Counted from the first letter of the stretch, positions 10,847 through 21,335 are shown. The stretch: DNA of 64,000 bases from Pseudomonas sp. IAC-BECa141 (GCF_020544405.1 NZ_CP065410.1:3968001-4032000), one strand, 5' to 3'. The notes: generated by a model from the sequence alone, not told the origin. Program-made: numbers and translations.

Positions 10847-12061
10847 TCAGTGCTGCCGCCGGCCCGGTTTGAAACTGTGGGTGCTGTTGAGCCAGACGGT
10901 AGCCAGTGCGATCAGCGACAGGATCAGCAACGCCCACGGAAACGAAATCGCCCCTGCCCGGTCCAGCAGCAAGCCGCCAAACAAGCCGCCGCCGGCGATC
11001 GCCACGTTCCACGAGGTGGTGAGCATTGCCTGCACCACATCCACATGTTCCCCGGCAGAGTCCGCTGCGGCCGTCAGCAGCAACGTCGCCGAGCCGCCGA
11101 ACGACAGGCCCCATACCGCCATGCACGCATACATCAGCCAGGGCGATGGGGCGACCAGTGCCAGCACCAGCGCGGTCACGGCAAACACCGCGAGACTGAT
11201 CAGCGCCAGTCCGCGCAACCAGCGATCCACCAGCAGGCCGATGATCCAGATCCCCAGCAACGAACACAGGCCGAAGACCAGCAGTACCAGGTCAACCCGC
11301 TCGCCAAGACCGGCCTGCGTCAGAAACGGCGCGATGTAGGTGTAGAGAATGTTGTGGCCGAGCATCCAGGTCAGCACCACGAACAACACCGGGCGTACAC
11401 CGGGCAAACGCAGCGACTGCATCAACGGCAACCGTTCGGCACGGGCCTGGCCGGGACGATCCGGCACGGCAATGACGATCCAGGCCGCCAGTACCAGCGC
11501 CAGTGCCGACATGATCCCGAACGAGGCGCGCCAGCCGATGACATTGCCCAGCCAGGTGCCGGCCGGCGTGCCCAGCGACAGGGCCACCGGGGTGCCGAGC
11601 ATGGCAATCGCCAGCGCCCGACCTTGCTGATGCACCGGCACGATCCCGCGCGCGTAACCGGCCATGATCCCCCACGACAGCCCCGCCGCCATCCCGGCCA
11701 GAAACCGCGAGGCCAGGGTCAAACCGTAATGGCTGGAAAAGGTGGTGATGGTGTTGAACAGCAGGAACCCGCCGACTGTCATCAGCAGCACCCGCTTGCG
11801 CCCCCAGCCGCGGGTGGCGACCGTCAGCGGAATCGCCGCGACAATCGAGCCCAGCGCATACAGCGTCACCAGTTGCCCGGCCAGCACTTCGCTGACGCCC
11901 AGGCCGGCACCGATCTGCGGCAACAGGCCGGCGGGCAGGGTTTCGGTGAGGATGGCGATGAAGCCGGTCATGGCAAACGCCAGCAGCGCGGCGTAAGGCA
12001 GTTTGTCCGTGCGGGCGGCACGTTCCAGGCTCGAGTATTCGGCGCTTGCGGGGTCGGTCAT
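10847..12061 (-). CDS. MFS efflux transporter, DHA1 family (AraJ-like)
   Basis: A 404-residue permease with 12 predicted helices. It has the motif FRx-like turn GRKRVLL between helices 2 and 3 and a long hydrophobic first half (LPYAALLAFAMTGFIAILTE). It resembles drug/arabinose-type DHA1 exporters that open with an ETLPAGLLP helix. ATG 12061 (MTDPASAEYSS) has GGGAG about 11 bases upstream; the longer upstream frame adds 22 residues without a site. The substrate is unknown. No regulator gene is adjacent. Confidence 0.85.
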   Translation of the reverse strand: MTDPASAEYSSLERAARTDKLPYAALLAFAMTGFIAILTETLPAGLLPQIGAGLGVSEVLAGQLVTLYALGSIVAAIPLTVATRGWGRKRVLLMTVGGFLLFNTITTFSSHYGLTLASRFLAGMAAGLSWGIMAGYARGIVPVHQQGRALAIAMLGTPVALSLGTPAGTWLGNVIGWRASFGIMSALALVLAAWIVIAVPDRPGQARAERLPLMQSLRLPGVRPVLFVVLTWMLGHNILYTYIAPFLTQAGLGERVDLVLLVFGLCSLLGIWIIGLLVDRWLRGLALISLAVFAVTALVLALVAPSPWLMYACMAVWGLSFGGSATLLLTAAADSAGEHVDVVQAMLTTSWNVAIAGGGLFGGLLLDRAGAISFPWALLILSLIALATVWLNSTHSFKPGRRQH

Positions 12062-12142
12062 GACGGGTGCAGCTCCCTTTGAGTCAAATCGGACAGAAAA
12101 TTGTATACAAACACAATCGTCCGCCACTCTACCCGACCAGGC

Positions 12143-12892
12143 TCACTGCACGGGCAAGAAATTCAAAAACAGCAGGCTCTGGGCGTAATTCAGGCCGATG
12201 CGCCGGTAGCGCTCGTCGAGCATCTGGGTCAGCAAATCAAGGCGCGCCACGATTTTTCCGAACTCCGTGGCGAAGCTCAGATTGCTGCCCTCCTCGGAAA
12301 TCTCGTTGGAGAACAGCAGCGGCTGGCCTTCCTTGTTCTGCCGCTGGGCGAGGATCCACGTGGCTTTCTCGATGTTGCGCGCGGCGTTGTTGACGAACGT
12401 CGGGTTGATCGCATCGGTCATGTAGAACTCGGTGCGGTTGCCGTGGGCGGTGACCAGCATGCTGCCGATCGCATAGATGAACGCGCCGACCCGGTCGCCG
12501 AGAAATTCAGGGCTCATGGCATAGCTCAGCGCGGCCAGGTCTTTTTTGCCGCCGAGGGTCGGCAACGGTTGTTGCTGTTCGACGGCCAGCCGCACTTGTT
12601 TGACCGCGGTACGAATGTCGAGAAAACCGGATTTGCGCAACTCGTCCGGGTTGCGCAGGTACAACTTGCCCATCAAGCGATAGAGGCTGTCGAGGTTGTC
12701 GCGCATCGCCAGCGTGGCCATGCGATCGACGCTGGTCTGAAGAAACTCCTGCGGCCTGCCCTCGCGCATCTGGGTGATGAAGTTGTTGCCGTCCTGATGG
12801 CTGCAACCGCCGAGCAACAGCGTCGACAGGCAGGCCAGCAGCAGGCACGGGCGATGAATGAATGCAGCGATGGGGTGCAAAACTCTCGGCAT
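12143..12892 (-). CDS. Putative lipoprotein of unknown function
   Basis: A 249-residue protein. A type II signal peptide ends in a lipobox (LLLGGC, cysteine near residue 29), so it should be lipidated and membrane-anchored in the envelope. The mature part is mostly helical by composition, with segments such as VGAFIYAIGSMLV and RNIEKATWILAQRQ; I do not recognise a named domain. ATG 12892 was chosen; a GTG at 12910 with AGGA very close upstream is the alternative. It stands alone, divergent from galM. Confidence 0.72.
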   Translation of the reverse strand: MPRVLHPIAAFIHRPCLLLACLSTLLLGGCSHQDGNNFITQMREGRPQEFLQTSVDRMATLAMRDNLDSLYRLMGKLYLRNPDELRKSGFLDIRTAVKQVRLAVEQQQPLPTLGGKKDLAALSYAMSPEFLGDRVGAFIYAIGSMLVTAHGNRTEFYMTDAINPTFVNNAARNIEKATWILAQRQNKEGQPLLFSNEISEEGSNLSFATEFGKIVARLDLLTQMLDERYRRIGLNYAQSLLFLNFLPVQ

Positions 12893-13138
12893 GAATTCTT
12901 TGACAGACACGTTCCTGTGCGGCGGAAGTCACCGCACCCTGGCCATGGATAGAGCCGGGGATTTCGCAAAAGTGCAGTGCCGGCGTGGATTCCCGATCTT
13001 CGGTTCACACTGCCCAAGGAATTTAGTCCGACTTTATTTTTGCATTAACCGTTTAATCCGCTATAAATCTTCACTTGAACATCAATTAGCATGACTATTT
13101 AGAGATTTTTAAAACAACAACAAAAAGGAAGGTCAACC

Positions 13139-14287
13139 ATGCTTCAATCCCGACACTCACTTTGCGGCCTCGGACTGTCCCTGATGATCGCCACTCTCTC
13201 CGCCCAGGCCGCCGGCCTGTCCAGCGAACACAAAGCCTTCGGCAAGACCAATGACGGCACGCCCGTCGAGCAATACATCCTGCGCAACAGCCACGGCATG
13301 CAGGCCACGGTCATCACCTACGGCGCCACCTTGCAGTCGCTGCAAGTGCCGGACAAACACGGCAAGCTCGACGACATCGTCCTCGGCTTCGACGATGTGC
13401 AGGGTTACCAGAAAGGCACCGCGTACTTCGGCGCCACCATCGGCCGCTTCGGCAATCGTCTTGCCGATGGTGCCTTCGAACTCGACGGCAAACGCTATCA
13501 AGTGCCACAGAACGACAAGACCAACGCCTTGCACGGCGGCACTCAGGGTTTCGACAAAAAGGTCTGGAAGGCAACGCAAACCAAAGACAAGGATTCGGTG
13601 GGCGTGACCCTGACCTACCTGTCGGCGGATGGTGAAATGGGGTTCCCCGGCAATCTCACCACCGAAGTGACCTACCGCCTCACCGACTCCAACGAGCTGC
13701 GCATCGACTACAAGGCCAGCACCGACAAACCCACGGTGCTCAACCTGACCAACCACAGCTACTTCAACCTCGCCGGCGCCGGCAATGGCGACATCCTCAA
13801 GCAAGTCGCCACCCTGCACGCCAGCCATTACACCCCGGTCACCGCCAAACTGATCCCGACCGGCGAACTGGCCCCCGTGGCCGGCACGCCGATGGACTTC
13901 ACCAAACCCACCGCCATCGGCCAGCACATCAAGGCCGATCATCCGCAACTGAAATTCGCCGAAGAGAAACAGGGTGGCTTCGATTTCAACTGGGCGCTGG
14001 ACACCAAGGGTGACGTCAGCAAACTCGCCGCCGAAGTCAGCGACCCGCAATCGGGCCGCCACTTGCAACTGTTCACCACCGAACCTGGCGTGCAGTTCTA
14101 CACCAGCAACTTCCTCGACGGCACGGTCAAGGGCAAGGGTGGCAAGGTCTATCCGCACTGGGGTGCGTTCACCCTGGAAACCCAGCACTACCCGGATTCG
14201 CCGAACCAGCCGAACTTCCCGAGTACCCGCCTCGATCCCGGCCAGACCTATACCCAAAGCGTTGTGTTGAAGTTCTCCGCCAGGTAA
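13139..14287 (+). CDS. galM: Aldose 1-epimerase (mutarotase), exported form
   Basis: A 382-residue galactose mutarotase interconverting alpha and beta anomers of aldoses. It has a signal peptide (residues 1-24, ending AQAAG), so it acts in the periplasm. Family signatures are present: GATLQSLQVPD, TIGRFGNRL, the NLTNHSYFNLAG segment with the catalytic histidine, and the C-terminal LETQHYPDSPNQ with the catalytic glutamate. ATG 13139 follows AAGGAAGG. Upstream, an imperfect LacI-type palindrome with central CG (ATTAACCGTTTAAT, 13044-13057) might be an operator; that is tentative. Confidence 0.92.
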   Translation: MLQSRHSLCGLGLSLMIATLSAQAAGLSSEHKAFGKTNDGTPVEQYILRNSHGMQATVITYGATLQSLQVPDKHGKLDDIVLGFDDVQGYQKGTAYFGATIGRFGNRLADGAFELDGKRYQVPQNDKTNALHGGTQGFDKKVWKATQTKDKDSVGVTLTYLSADGEMGFPGNLTTEVTYRLTDSNELRIDYKASTDKPTVLNLTNHSYFNLAGAGNGDILKQVATLHASHYTPVTAKLIPTGELAPVAGTPMDFTKPTAIGQHIKADHPQLKFAEEKQGGFDFNWALDTKGDVSKLAAEVSDPQSGRHLQLFTTEPGVQFYTSNFLDGTVKGKGGKVYPHWGAFTLETQHYPDSPNQPNFPSTRLDPGQTYTQSVVLKFSAR

Positions 14288-14378
14288 CCACTCCCGCCTC
14301 CTTTCTGGAACCGGACGGAACCCGTGGGCTATCCTGCTGCCCACTCAAGGTATCGACCGTTTCAGAAAGGAGGTTTGA

Positions 14379-15200
14379 ATGCGTACCCTCGAATTGGCTG
14401 GCGTGCAGGTTCCGGTGATTGGCCAGGGCACCTGGCGCATGGGCGAAGACCGCTCGGCGCACAAGCGTGAAGTGGCCGCCCTGCGCAGCGGTATCGAACT
14501 GGGCATGACCCTGATCGACACCGCCGAAATGTACGCCGAGGGCGGTGCCGAAAGCCTGGTCGGCGAAGCCATTGCCGGCCTGCGCGATCAAGTGTTCCTG
14601 GTGAGCAAGGTCTACCCGCACAACGCCAGCTGCAAAGGCATTCCCCAGGCCTGCGAGCGCAGTCTGCGCCGGCTCGACACCGATTACATCGATCTCTATC
14701 TGCTGCATTGGCGCGGCCAGTATCCGCTGGACGAAACCGTCGAGGCCTTCGAGCGTTTGCGCGAAGACGGCAAGATCGGCCGTTGGGGCGTCTCGAACTT
14801 CGATGTCGACGATCTTGAGGAGCTGTCGAGTTCGGTCTGTGCCACCAATCAGGTGCTGTACAACCTGGAGGAACGCGGCATCGAATTCGACCTGCTGCCG
14901 TGGTGCCAGCAAGCGCGCATGCCGTTGATGGCGTACTGCCCGATCGGCCAGGGCGGTGCGATGCTGGCCGAGCCGGTGCTGAAACAGATTGCCACTCGTC
15001 ACGGCGTGACCCCGGCACAGGTTTCGCTGGCGTGGATTCTGCGTCAGGATGGCGTGATTGCGATTCCCAAGGCCGTGCGCCCGGAACACGTGCAGCTCAA
15101 TGCACAGGCGGCGCAGCTGCAACTTGATGCCGGGGATCTGGCGGCGCTGGACCAGGCGTTTCACGCGCCACAACGCAAGCAGCGGCTGGCCATGGTCTGA
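14379..15200 (+). CDS. Aldo/keto reductase
   Basis: A 273-residue NADPH-dependent oxidoreductase with TIM-barrel fold. The catalytic tetrad is intact: D47, Y52, K77 and H110 (LIDTAEMYAEGG, VSKVYPHN, LYLLHW). The C-terminal NADP-binding strand is recognisable (VIAIPKAVRPEHVQLN). It is close in type to the YeaE/2,5-diketogluconate-reductase-like AKRs. ATG 14379 is preceded by a strong AAAGGAGG. The substrate cannot be told from the sequence. DUF1810 follows after 29 bases and is possibly co-transcribed. Confidence 0.9.
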   Translation: MRTLELAGVQVPVIGQGTWRMGEDRSAHKREVAALRSGIELGMTLIDTAEMYAEGGAESLVGEAIAGLRDQVFLVSKVYPHNASCKGIPQACERSLRRLDTDYIDLYLLHWRGQYPLDETVEAFERLREDGKIGRWGVSNFDVDDLEELSSSVCATNQVLYNLEERGIEFDLLPWCQQARMPLMAYCPIGQGGAMLAEPVLKQIATRHGVTPAQVSLAWILRQDGVIAIPKAVRPEHVQLNAQAAQLQLDAGDLAALDQAFHAPQRKQRLAMV

Positions 15201-15229
15201 GCCACCGCCGACTGACAGAGGGCTTCGCC

Positions 15230-15700
15230 ATGAGAAGCACTGATCAGGACGATCCATTCAACCTGCAACGCTTCGTGCTCGCCCAGGACCCGGTGTTCGA
15301 ACGGGTCCAGCGCGAGCTCGACGAGGGCCGCAAACGCAGCCACTGGATGTGGTTCGTGTTCCCGCAGTTCGCCGGGCTCGGGGGCAGCGAGATGTCGCGG
15401 CGGTTCGCCATCAGCTCCGCCGGGGAAGCTCGAGCCTATCTGGCCCATGAACTGCTCGGCGCCCGGCTGCGGACCTGCACGCAGCTTGTACTGAATGTGC
15501 AGCAACGCTCGATTGCCGACATCTTCGGCCACCCGGACGATCTGAAATTCCACTCATCGATGACGTTGTTCGCCCAGTTCGCGGACGACGACAGTCTCTG
15601 GCATCAGGCGCTCGAGCGTTATTTCCACGGCATCCAGGACGAATGGACCCTGCAACTGCTGGACTCAAAACAGGCCCAGTTGCCCCCCGATCAGGGTTGA
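15230..15700 (+). CDS. DUF1810 family protein
   Basis: A 156-residue soluble protein. It matches DUF1810 through [12 protein letters not shown], the strongly conserved [29 protein letters not shown] and [21 protein letters not shown]. The molecular role is unknown. Its 3' end overlaps the convergent end of DNA polymerase II by 36 bases, so the two transcripts must be antisense there. Confidence 0.88.
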   Translation: MRSTDQDDPFNLQRFVLAQDPVFERVQRELDEGRKRSHWMWFVFPQFAGLGGSEMSRRFAISSAGEARAYLAHELLGARLRTCTQLVLNVQQRSIADIFGHPDDLKFHSSMTLFAQFADDDSLWHQALERYFHGIQDEWTLQLLDSKQAQLPPDQG

Positions 15701-18028
15701 GAAATCGTCGTCGACAAACGGCAGGATCGCATCCGCCACCGGTTGCAGCTGGCGGGTGATGTAGTGGTCGTAGTCGATGGCCGCGCGGCGCACTTCCAGC
15801 GGCTCGGGGCCGGCCAGGGTGATGACGTAGCTGATCCAGCCACCGTTCTGGTATTGCCGTGGGCGACCGTGTTGCGCGTTGTAATCGTCGGCCAGCCGCG
15901 CGGCACGAACATGCGGCGGTACGTTGCGTTCGTAGTCGTCGAGGGTGCGGCGCAGGCGCTTGCGGTAAACCAGTCGCTCGTCGAACTCACCGGCCAGGGT
16001 CTTGCGCACGTACTCGCGCACGTAATCCTGATACGGCCTGCGCTGGAAAATCCGCTCGTAAAGCTCCTGCTGAAACTGCCGGGCCAGCAGCGACCAGTCG
16101 GTGCGCACGGTCTCCAGGCCTTTGTAGACCATTTCCTCACTGCCGTCGGCGCGGGTCACCAGGCCGGCATAACGCTTTTTGCTGCCCTCTTCCGCGCCAC
16201 GAATGGTCGGCATCAGGAACCGTTTGTAATGGGTTTCGAACTGCAATTCGAGGGCGCTTTCCAGCCCGTACTGCTCACGCACATGCTCGCGCCACCAGTC
16301 GTTGACGTGCTGCACCAGCGCCCGGCCAATGTTCGCCGCCTCTTCCTGACCGTGGGGGCGACGCAGCCAGACGAAGGTCGAATCGGTATCGCCATAAATC
16401 ACCGCGTGGCCCTGAGCCTCGATCAACTGCCGGGTACGCAGCATGATTTCGTGGCCGCGCAGGGTGATCGAGGACGCCAGTCGCGTATCGAAAAACCGGC
16501 AACCGCTGGAGCCGAGCACGCCGTAGAAGGCGTTCATGATGATCTTCAGCGCCTGGGACAACGGCGCGTTGTGCTCGCGTTTGGCTGTCTCGCGGCCCTC
16601 GGCGACCCGGGCGACGATGGACGGCAGGCAATGCCGGGTGCGAGAGAACCGCGCACCGCGAAAACCCGGCACCGAATCGGCGTCATCCGGATGCTGCAAG
16701 CCTTCGATCAAGCCCACCGGGTCAATCAGAAAGGTGCGGATGATCGACGGATAAAGGCTCTTGTAGTCGAGCACCAGCACCGATTCGTACAGCCCCGGTT
16801 GCGAGTCCATGACAAATCCGCCGGGGCTGGCCTGCGGCGGATTGGTACCAAGGTTCGGCGCCACAAAACCCTGACGGTGCATCAACGGCATGTACAAGTG
16901 CGTGAACGCTGCCACCGAGCCGCCGCTACGATCCGCCGGCAAACCGGTGACGCTCGCGCGCTCGAGCAAAAACTTCAGCAGCTCGGTCCTGGCGAAAATC
17001 CGCGTGACCAGTTCGCAGTCCTTGAGGTTGTACTTGGCCAGCGCCGGTTTGTCCTCGGCGAACATGCGGTTGATCTCGTCCATGCGCTGGTACGGGTTGT
17101 CGATCGACTTGCCCTCGCCGAGCAGGGTCTGGGCGACGTTTTCCAGGCTGAACGAGGGGAAACTCCAGGTCGCCGAACGCAGGGATTCGATACCGTCGAT
17201 GATCAACCGCCCCGCCGCCGCTGCGAAGTAATGATTGCGGCTGCCGTGTTCGCGCCACTGCATTTCCTCACCGTCGCGCCCGAGCTTGAGCGGCACACCG
17301 AGGCGTCGGGCGTGTTCATGGAGAATGCGCAAGTCGAACTGCACGAGGTTCCAGCCGATGATCGCGTCGGGGTCGTGACGGGCGAACCAGTCGTTGAGTT
17401 TCTTGAGGATCAGGGTGCGCGATTCGCAATACTCAAGGTCGAAATCGACGATGCTGTCATCGCCGTTCGGTGCGCCGAGCATGTACACCTGGCGTTCACC
17501 GCAGCCCTCCAGCGCGATGGAATACAACTCGCCCTGTTCGGTGGTTTCGATGTCCAGCGAGACCAGGCGCAATTGCGGACGATAGTCGGGCGCAGGCTTG
17601 AGGTGGGCGTCGAGCAACATACCGTCGGCATCGGGCGTGCCGCCGAACCACACCGGCGCGGTGATGAAACGCTCCATCAGGTAACGCTCGGGCGGTCGCA
17701 CATCGGCTTCGTAGACGTCGATACCGTGGCGGTTGAGCGCGGTCTCCAGGCGCATCAACTGACCGTGCTGCTGGCAATACAGCCCAAGCACCGGGCGATG
17801 CTCGAAATCCTGCAAAGCGAGGGGGCGCAGTTCGACGTTCTTTTCGTCCGCCAGCACCCGCTCGGCCTGCTCACGCTGCTCCGCCGGGATGAACGCCACC
17901 GACGGCTGATGCGCAAGACGCACACGGCGCGGGCCGGCGTCAGTCGCCAGCCAGAACTCGACTTCAGTGCCGGCCGGGGTGTCGCGCCAATGCCGGGTCA
18001 GGACAAAACCCTGCTGTAAATCCACCAC
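15665..18028 (-). CDS. polB: DNA polymerase II (family B)
   Basis: A 787-residue replicative-repair polymerase, close to the length of E. coli Pol II. It has the 3'-5' exonuclease motif DIETTE near residue 159, polymerase motif [11 protein letters not shown] near 413, and motif C YGDTDSTF near 545. It acts in error-prone or restart synthesis past lesions. GTG at 18028 follows GAGG at 5 bases; a second GTG is the next codon. No clear LexA box was seen immediately upstream, although the E. coli gene is SOS-controlled. Confidence 0.95.
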   Translation of the reverse strand: MVDLQQGFVLTRHWRDTPAGTEVEFWLATDAGPRRVRLAHQPSVAFIPAEQREQAERVLADEKNVELRPLALQDFEHRPVLGLYCQQHGQLMRLETALNRHGIDVYEADVRPPERYLMERFITAPVWFGGTPDADGMLLDAHLKPAPDYRPQLRLVSLDIETTEQGELYSIALEGCGERQVYMLGAPNGDDSIVDFDLEYCESRTLILKKLNDWFARHDPDAIIGWNLVQFDLRILHEHARRLGVPLKLGRDGEEMQWREHGSRNHYFAAAAGRLIIDGIESLRSATWSFPSFSLENVAQTLLGEGKSIDNPYQRMDEINRMFAEDKPALAKYNLKDCELVTRIFARTELLKFLLERASVTGLPADRSGGSVAAFTHLYMPLMHRQGFVAPNLGTNPPQASPGGFVMDSQPGLYESVLVLDYKSLYPSIIRTFLIDPVGLIEGLQHPDDADSVPGFRGARFSRTRHCLPSIVARVAEGRETAKREHNAPLSQALKIIMNAFYGVLGSSGCRFFDTRLASSITLRGHEIMLRTRQLIEAQGHAVIYGDTDSTFVWLRRPHGQEEAANIGRALVQHVNDWWREHVREQYGLESALELQFETHYKRFLMPTIRGAEEGSKKRYAGLVTRADGSEEMVYKGLETVRTDWSLLARQFQQELYERIFQRRPYQDYVREYVRKTLAGEFDERLVYRKRLRRTLDDYERNVPPHVRAARLADDYNAQHGRPRQYQNGGWISYVITLAGPEPLEVRRAAIDYDHYITRQLQPVADAILPFVDDDFSTLIGGQLGLF

Positions 18029-18214
18029 TGCGACCTCAAGAATTGATTCAGACGGGCATTCTACGCGGCATTGCCGTAACCGGTGACAAAGGCCTCGCCA
18101 TGAAAAACCCGGTCGAATGACGTTTTTTGCGTGTTATCTGCCGTTTTGCGACCTTGCTCTGTGCGCCACGGTCTACGATGCTTGAAGAACAACGACAACA
18201 CCTGAGTAACCGCC

Positions 18215-18655
18215 ATGAAAACCGTCGCCCAACTGCTCAAGCTCAAAGATCAGAAAAATCAGGAAGTGCACCAGATCAAGCCCGATCACATGGTGCTCGA
18301 AGCGCTGATGAAAATGGCCGAGAAGAACGTCGGCGCCTTGCTCGTGGTGGAAGACGAAAAAGTGGTGGGTATCATCAGCGAGCGCGACTACGCGCGCAAA
18401 CTGGTGCTGCACGGGCGCTCGTCGGTGGGCACGCCGGTGCGCGACATCATGGTGGCGAACGTGATCACGGTGGACACTCACCAGACCGTCGACACCTGCC
18501 TGGGCATCATGTCCGACAAACGCCTGCGTCACTTGCCCGTGGTGGAGGACGGCAAACTGATCGGACTGCTGTCGATCGGCGACCTGGTCAAGGAAGCGAT
18601 CGCCGAACAGGCCGAGCTGATCAAACAGCTGGAGCAGTACATTCGCGGCGAGTGA
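18215..18655 (+). CDS. Two-CBS-domain protein
   Basis: A 146-residue cytoplasmic protein made of a tandem CBS pair (about residues 10-68 and 75-135), with the phrases GALLVVEDEKVVGIISERDYARK and RHLPVVEDGKLIGLLSIGD. Such stand-alone Bateman modules bind adenine nucleotides and regulate partner proteins. The C-terminal helix (AEQAELIKQLEQYI) may mediate pairing. No partner gene is adjacent. Confidence 0.9.
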   Translation: MKTVAQLLKLKDQKNQEVHQIKPDHMVLEALMKMAEKNVGALLVVEDEKVVGIISERDYARKLVLHGRSSVGTPVRDIMVANVITVDTHQTVDTCLGIMSDKRLRHLPVVEDGKLIGLLSIGDLVKEAIAEQAELIKQLEQYIRGE

Positions 18656-18669
18656 TGCCGCCACCCTGA

Positions 18670-18795
18670 TCGTTCCCACGCTCCTGATGTTCGTTCCCAC
18701 ACTCTGCGTGGGAATGCCTCCTGTGACGCTCTGCGTCACGCTTTGGGACGCGGAGCGTCCCGGGCTGCATTCCCACGCAGAGCGTGGGAACGATC
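18670..18795. repeat. Nested intergenic palindromic repeat
   Basis: Outer arms CGTTCCCACACTCTGCGTGG (from 18692) and the inverse ending 18792 enclose smaller hairpins (GTGACGCTCTGCGTCAC; GGGACGCGGAGCGTCCC). Each arm itself is a hairpin. This is the second type of repeat in the window, distinct from the GAGCAAGCTCGC class, and it fills the gap between convergent genes. Confidence 0.85.
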
Positions 18796-18813
18796 ACCAT
18801 CAGATTCGATTTC

Positions 18814-19437
18814 TTAACCGGGCCAATGCCGCGCAAAGACCGGCGCCAATACCGGGTGCCGGTCGATGCGCTGCAGCCACGCATGGAAACCGGGTCGAGC
18901 CTGGCGCAGGTGTTCGCGGGCACCGGCCCAGCGCGTGACCACCGCTGCCAGCACATCCAGCGCCCCTGGCGTTTCATCGTCCAGGTACAGCTCGGCGGAG
19001 AACTGGTCGGCAAACACCTCCCAGGTCCAGTGCAGTCGCTCCCGCGCACCCGCCATCAGATTCTGCCGCGAGGCCTCGTCCGGCATCACCAGCCAGCGCT
19101 CGGGGTAATCAATGACGCCGATGGCCGCATAACAATTGCTGACGATGTACACCAAACCGCGAATCGCCTGATCCCGATCAGCGCCTGTGGCGGGCAGCAG
19201 ACCGGATTGCGGGAAGCTCAACCCCAGATGAATCAGGATTGCCGCACTTTCAGTGATGACACTGCCGTCCGGCAGTTGCAGGGTCGGGATCTGTTTGAGC
19301 GGGTTGAGCCGCGCCAGCTCCTGCGCCGCTTCCGCGCTGGCCTCGATATCGATGAAGCGGTAAGCCACCTGGCACAGCTCGAGCGCCGCCTCGATGGCCG
19401 CCGCCCCTGAATTGCGATGTCCGTAGAGCTGATACAT
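18814..19437 (-). CDS. Glutathione S-transferase family protein
   Basis: A 207-residue GST. The N-terminal thioredoxin-fold domain (about 1-78) carries YGHRNSGAA with a likely catalytic serine, and the glutathione-contact motifs QIPTLQLPDG and TESAAILIHL. The helical C-terminal domain spans about 85-205. The substrate is unknown. It is divergent from the long gene-free region upstream of tonB. Confidence 0.88.
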   Translation of the reverse strand: MYQLYGHRNSGAAAIEAALELCQVAYRFIDIEASAEAAQELARLNPLKQIPTLQLPDGSVITESAAILIHLGLSFPQSGLLPATGADRDQAIRGLVYIVSNCYAAIGVIDYPERWLVMPDEASRQNLMAGARERLHWTWEVFADQFSAELYLDDETPGALDVLAAVVTRWAGAREHLRQARPGFHAWLQRIDRHPVLAPVFARHWPG

Positions 19438-20516
19438 AACCCCTCCTCCACTGCGAAAGGCATCCTGCCTGGGCCTATTTATAGCTGTTGTATCGAATTT
19501 GGCACGGATTGCGCATTGATCGGCAGCTTGCGAATCCCTGATCTCGCAAAACAGCGCTGGCGGTGCCCATCCCGCACCAAGAGCAATCAGCGAACGCTAT
19601 CCGCGTTCTTGTAAGGTGCGATACCGGACCAAAAGTTCGCGTATCCGAGCTGGCAACAAGGAGTTCACCGCGTGAATCTTCATCTGCTGCGCCACACTCT
19701 TCTCTGCGTCCCCGTGTACCTGCGCCGTGTTCGCCCTGCGAACAGTCCGTGCATTCCTTTTATTACCTGAACGCCTGCACTATTTATTTTTTAAATAGTA
19801 CGCAAGAAGTCATTGCGTGCGCGCTGCATTAATGAATGCAACAACACATTGTTCGACAATAACTTCAAGACAGCACATCGATACAACTTTCGCCGTTCGG
19901 CGTTAATGTTCAAAGCGCACCAAAACTGCACTTTCAATCATTACCCCGAGCCTTACTTTATTTAGACAAGAACAAGGAATACCGCCTGTGACCCGCTAAA
20001 ACACTGACCCGCACCAAATCAGTCCGCCACGCACCATCAAGCGTCCTGGCCGACACGAGAACAGCCGCTCTATCTCGCTGAACAGCGCGATACCGCGCCA
20101 AGCCTGTCTCGCCCCGAAAAAAGCTCTGCAAACAGGGCCGTCGGGAGGTTATGCGCCCATGAAAACCGGCGTGTTCAATGAAACTTATATAAATGCGACA
20201 CAGGCATCATCCGTGAAATAACCGCTACACAATTGGTCACGCTTTGGCACAGCGGTTGCTATTGCATCAACCATGAGGGCAAGAATGATGTTCGCCACTC
20301 AATTGCACACTCACTTATAAAAGAACAGCCACGGACCGGATCAATGAACCATCGAAGTCGGCATTACTGAAGCAACAAGCTGCACAAGCCCTGTTCAATA
20401 GATAGTTCAACTATCGGCTTCTGCACACCTGTATGAAAGTTGCGACCACTCACTCGAACAACCCTGTGTTGTTCGAACGGCACCTTATTGCCCTTCATCC
20501 ACCCGAGGGAGCTTTA
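19438..20516. other. Gene-poor 1.08 kb region upstream of tonB
   Basis: No normal-length gene is supported. It contains a candidate 32-codon ORF (19672-19770), an AT-rich hairpin (ACTATTTA/TAAATAGT, 19779-19799), the palindrome ATTGT-TCG-ACAAT (19848-19860), TGCATT-N4-AATGCA (19825-19840) and a CGCCG-TT-CGGCG hairpin (19891-19902). A 20-codon ORF at 20159-20221 with GGGAGG upstream is also possible. The region is AT-richer than its neighbours and probably holds the promoter and control sites of the tonB cluster. Confidence 0.5.
19672..19770 (+). CDS. Candidate small protein or leader peptide, 32 residues
   Basis: A GTG start lies 8 bases after a strong AAGGAG, and the frame runs to TGA at 19770. 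The peptide is Leu/Arg/Pro-rich with two cysteines (LLRHTLLCVP; RRVRPANSPC) and ends CIPFIT. An AT-rich hairpin follows within 10 bases. The ribosome binding site is the main support. It is about 750 bases from tonB, so a direct attenuation role is uncertain. No family is recognised. Confidence 0.4.
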   Translation: MNLHLLRHTLLCVPVYLRRVRPANSPCIPFIT

Positions 20517-21335
20517 ATGAACGATGCGGTAAAGCACAGAACGCCGCCGGGGCCATTACCGAACACAGCGCTTGCGTCGGTGGCGGATCGGCCCGTCTAT
20601 AAGGCCAACACTTCACAGCCCGGCGGCCTGAACAAACAGCAGATGCTGTTGCTGGTAGCGGTGTCGGCGTTGATACACGGCGGCGCCTGGTGGTTTTTCC
20701 AGCAGGCCAGGGCCGAGCCGCTGCCCACGCCACCGGAAATTCCGGAAATGACCGTCGAGCTGACCAGCCCGACACCTCCGGCCCCGCCGACACCGGAGCC
20801 GCCGCCCCCACCACCGCCCCCGCCCGAGCCGGAACAACCGGTGGAAGACGAGGACGCGGTCAAGCCGCCGCCCAAACCGGTGGAGAAACCCAAGCCGATC
20901 GAAAAACCGAAACCGGTCGAGAAACCCAAACCGGTGAAAAAGGTCGAGCCGCCGAAAGCGCCGCCCGCCCCTGCGCAACCGGCTGCGCCTGCCGCCCCGG
21001 CCACTCCGAGCGCGCCACCGGCACCTGCGGCGGCACCGGGCCCGGTGAAAGAGACGGCGGCGATATCCGGCCTCGCCAGCCTCGGCAACCCGCCGCCGGA
21101 ATACCCGTCGCTGGCCCTGCGGCGCAACTGGGAAGGCAGCGTGGTGCTGCGGATTCAGGTGCTGGCCAACGGTCGCGCAGGCTCGGTGACGGTGACCAAG
21201 TCCAGCGGCAAGCCGCAACTGGATGACGCGGCGGTCGCGGCGGTGAAGGCCTGGAAGTTCATTCCGGCCAAACGCGGTGACACACCGATCGACGGCTTCG
21301 CCACCCAGACCATCGATTTCAAATTGCCGCAATGA
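20517..21335 (+). CDS. tonB: TonB energy-transducing protein
   Basis: A 272-residue protein. It has a single N-terminal membrane anchor (LLLVAVSALIHGGAWWFF, about residues 44-61), a long proline-rich periplasmic spacer with EKPKPVEKPKP-type repeats (about 75-175), and a C-terminal TonB domain from about 190 (PPEYPSLALRRNWEGSVVLR). It couples proton-motive force to outer-membrane receptors. ATG 20517 follows GAGGGA; an earlier in-frame start at 20433 lacks one. The exbB-exbD-receptor genes follow directly, so this TonB is probably dedicated to that receptor. Confidence 0.92.
   Translation: MNDAVKHRTPPGPLPNTALASVADRPVYKANTSQPGGLNKQQMLLLVAVSALIHGGAWWFFQQARAEPLPTPPEIPEMTVELTSPTPPAPPTPEPPPPPPPPPEPEQPVEDEDAVKPPPKPVEKPKPIEKPKPVEKPKPVKKVEPPKAPPAPAQPAAPAAPATPSAPPAPAAAPGPVKETAAISGLASLGNPPPEYPSLALRRNWEGSVVLRIQVLANGRAGSVTVTKSSGKPQLDDAAVAAVKAWKFIPAKRGDTPIDGFATQTIDFKLPQ

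Noticed and set aside
19500..19514. Possible sigma-54 promoter (TGGCACGGATTGCGC)
   Set aside because: The -24 part fits, but the -12 part matches only GC and no enhancer-binding protein gene is near.
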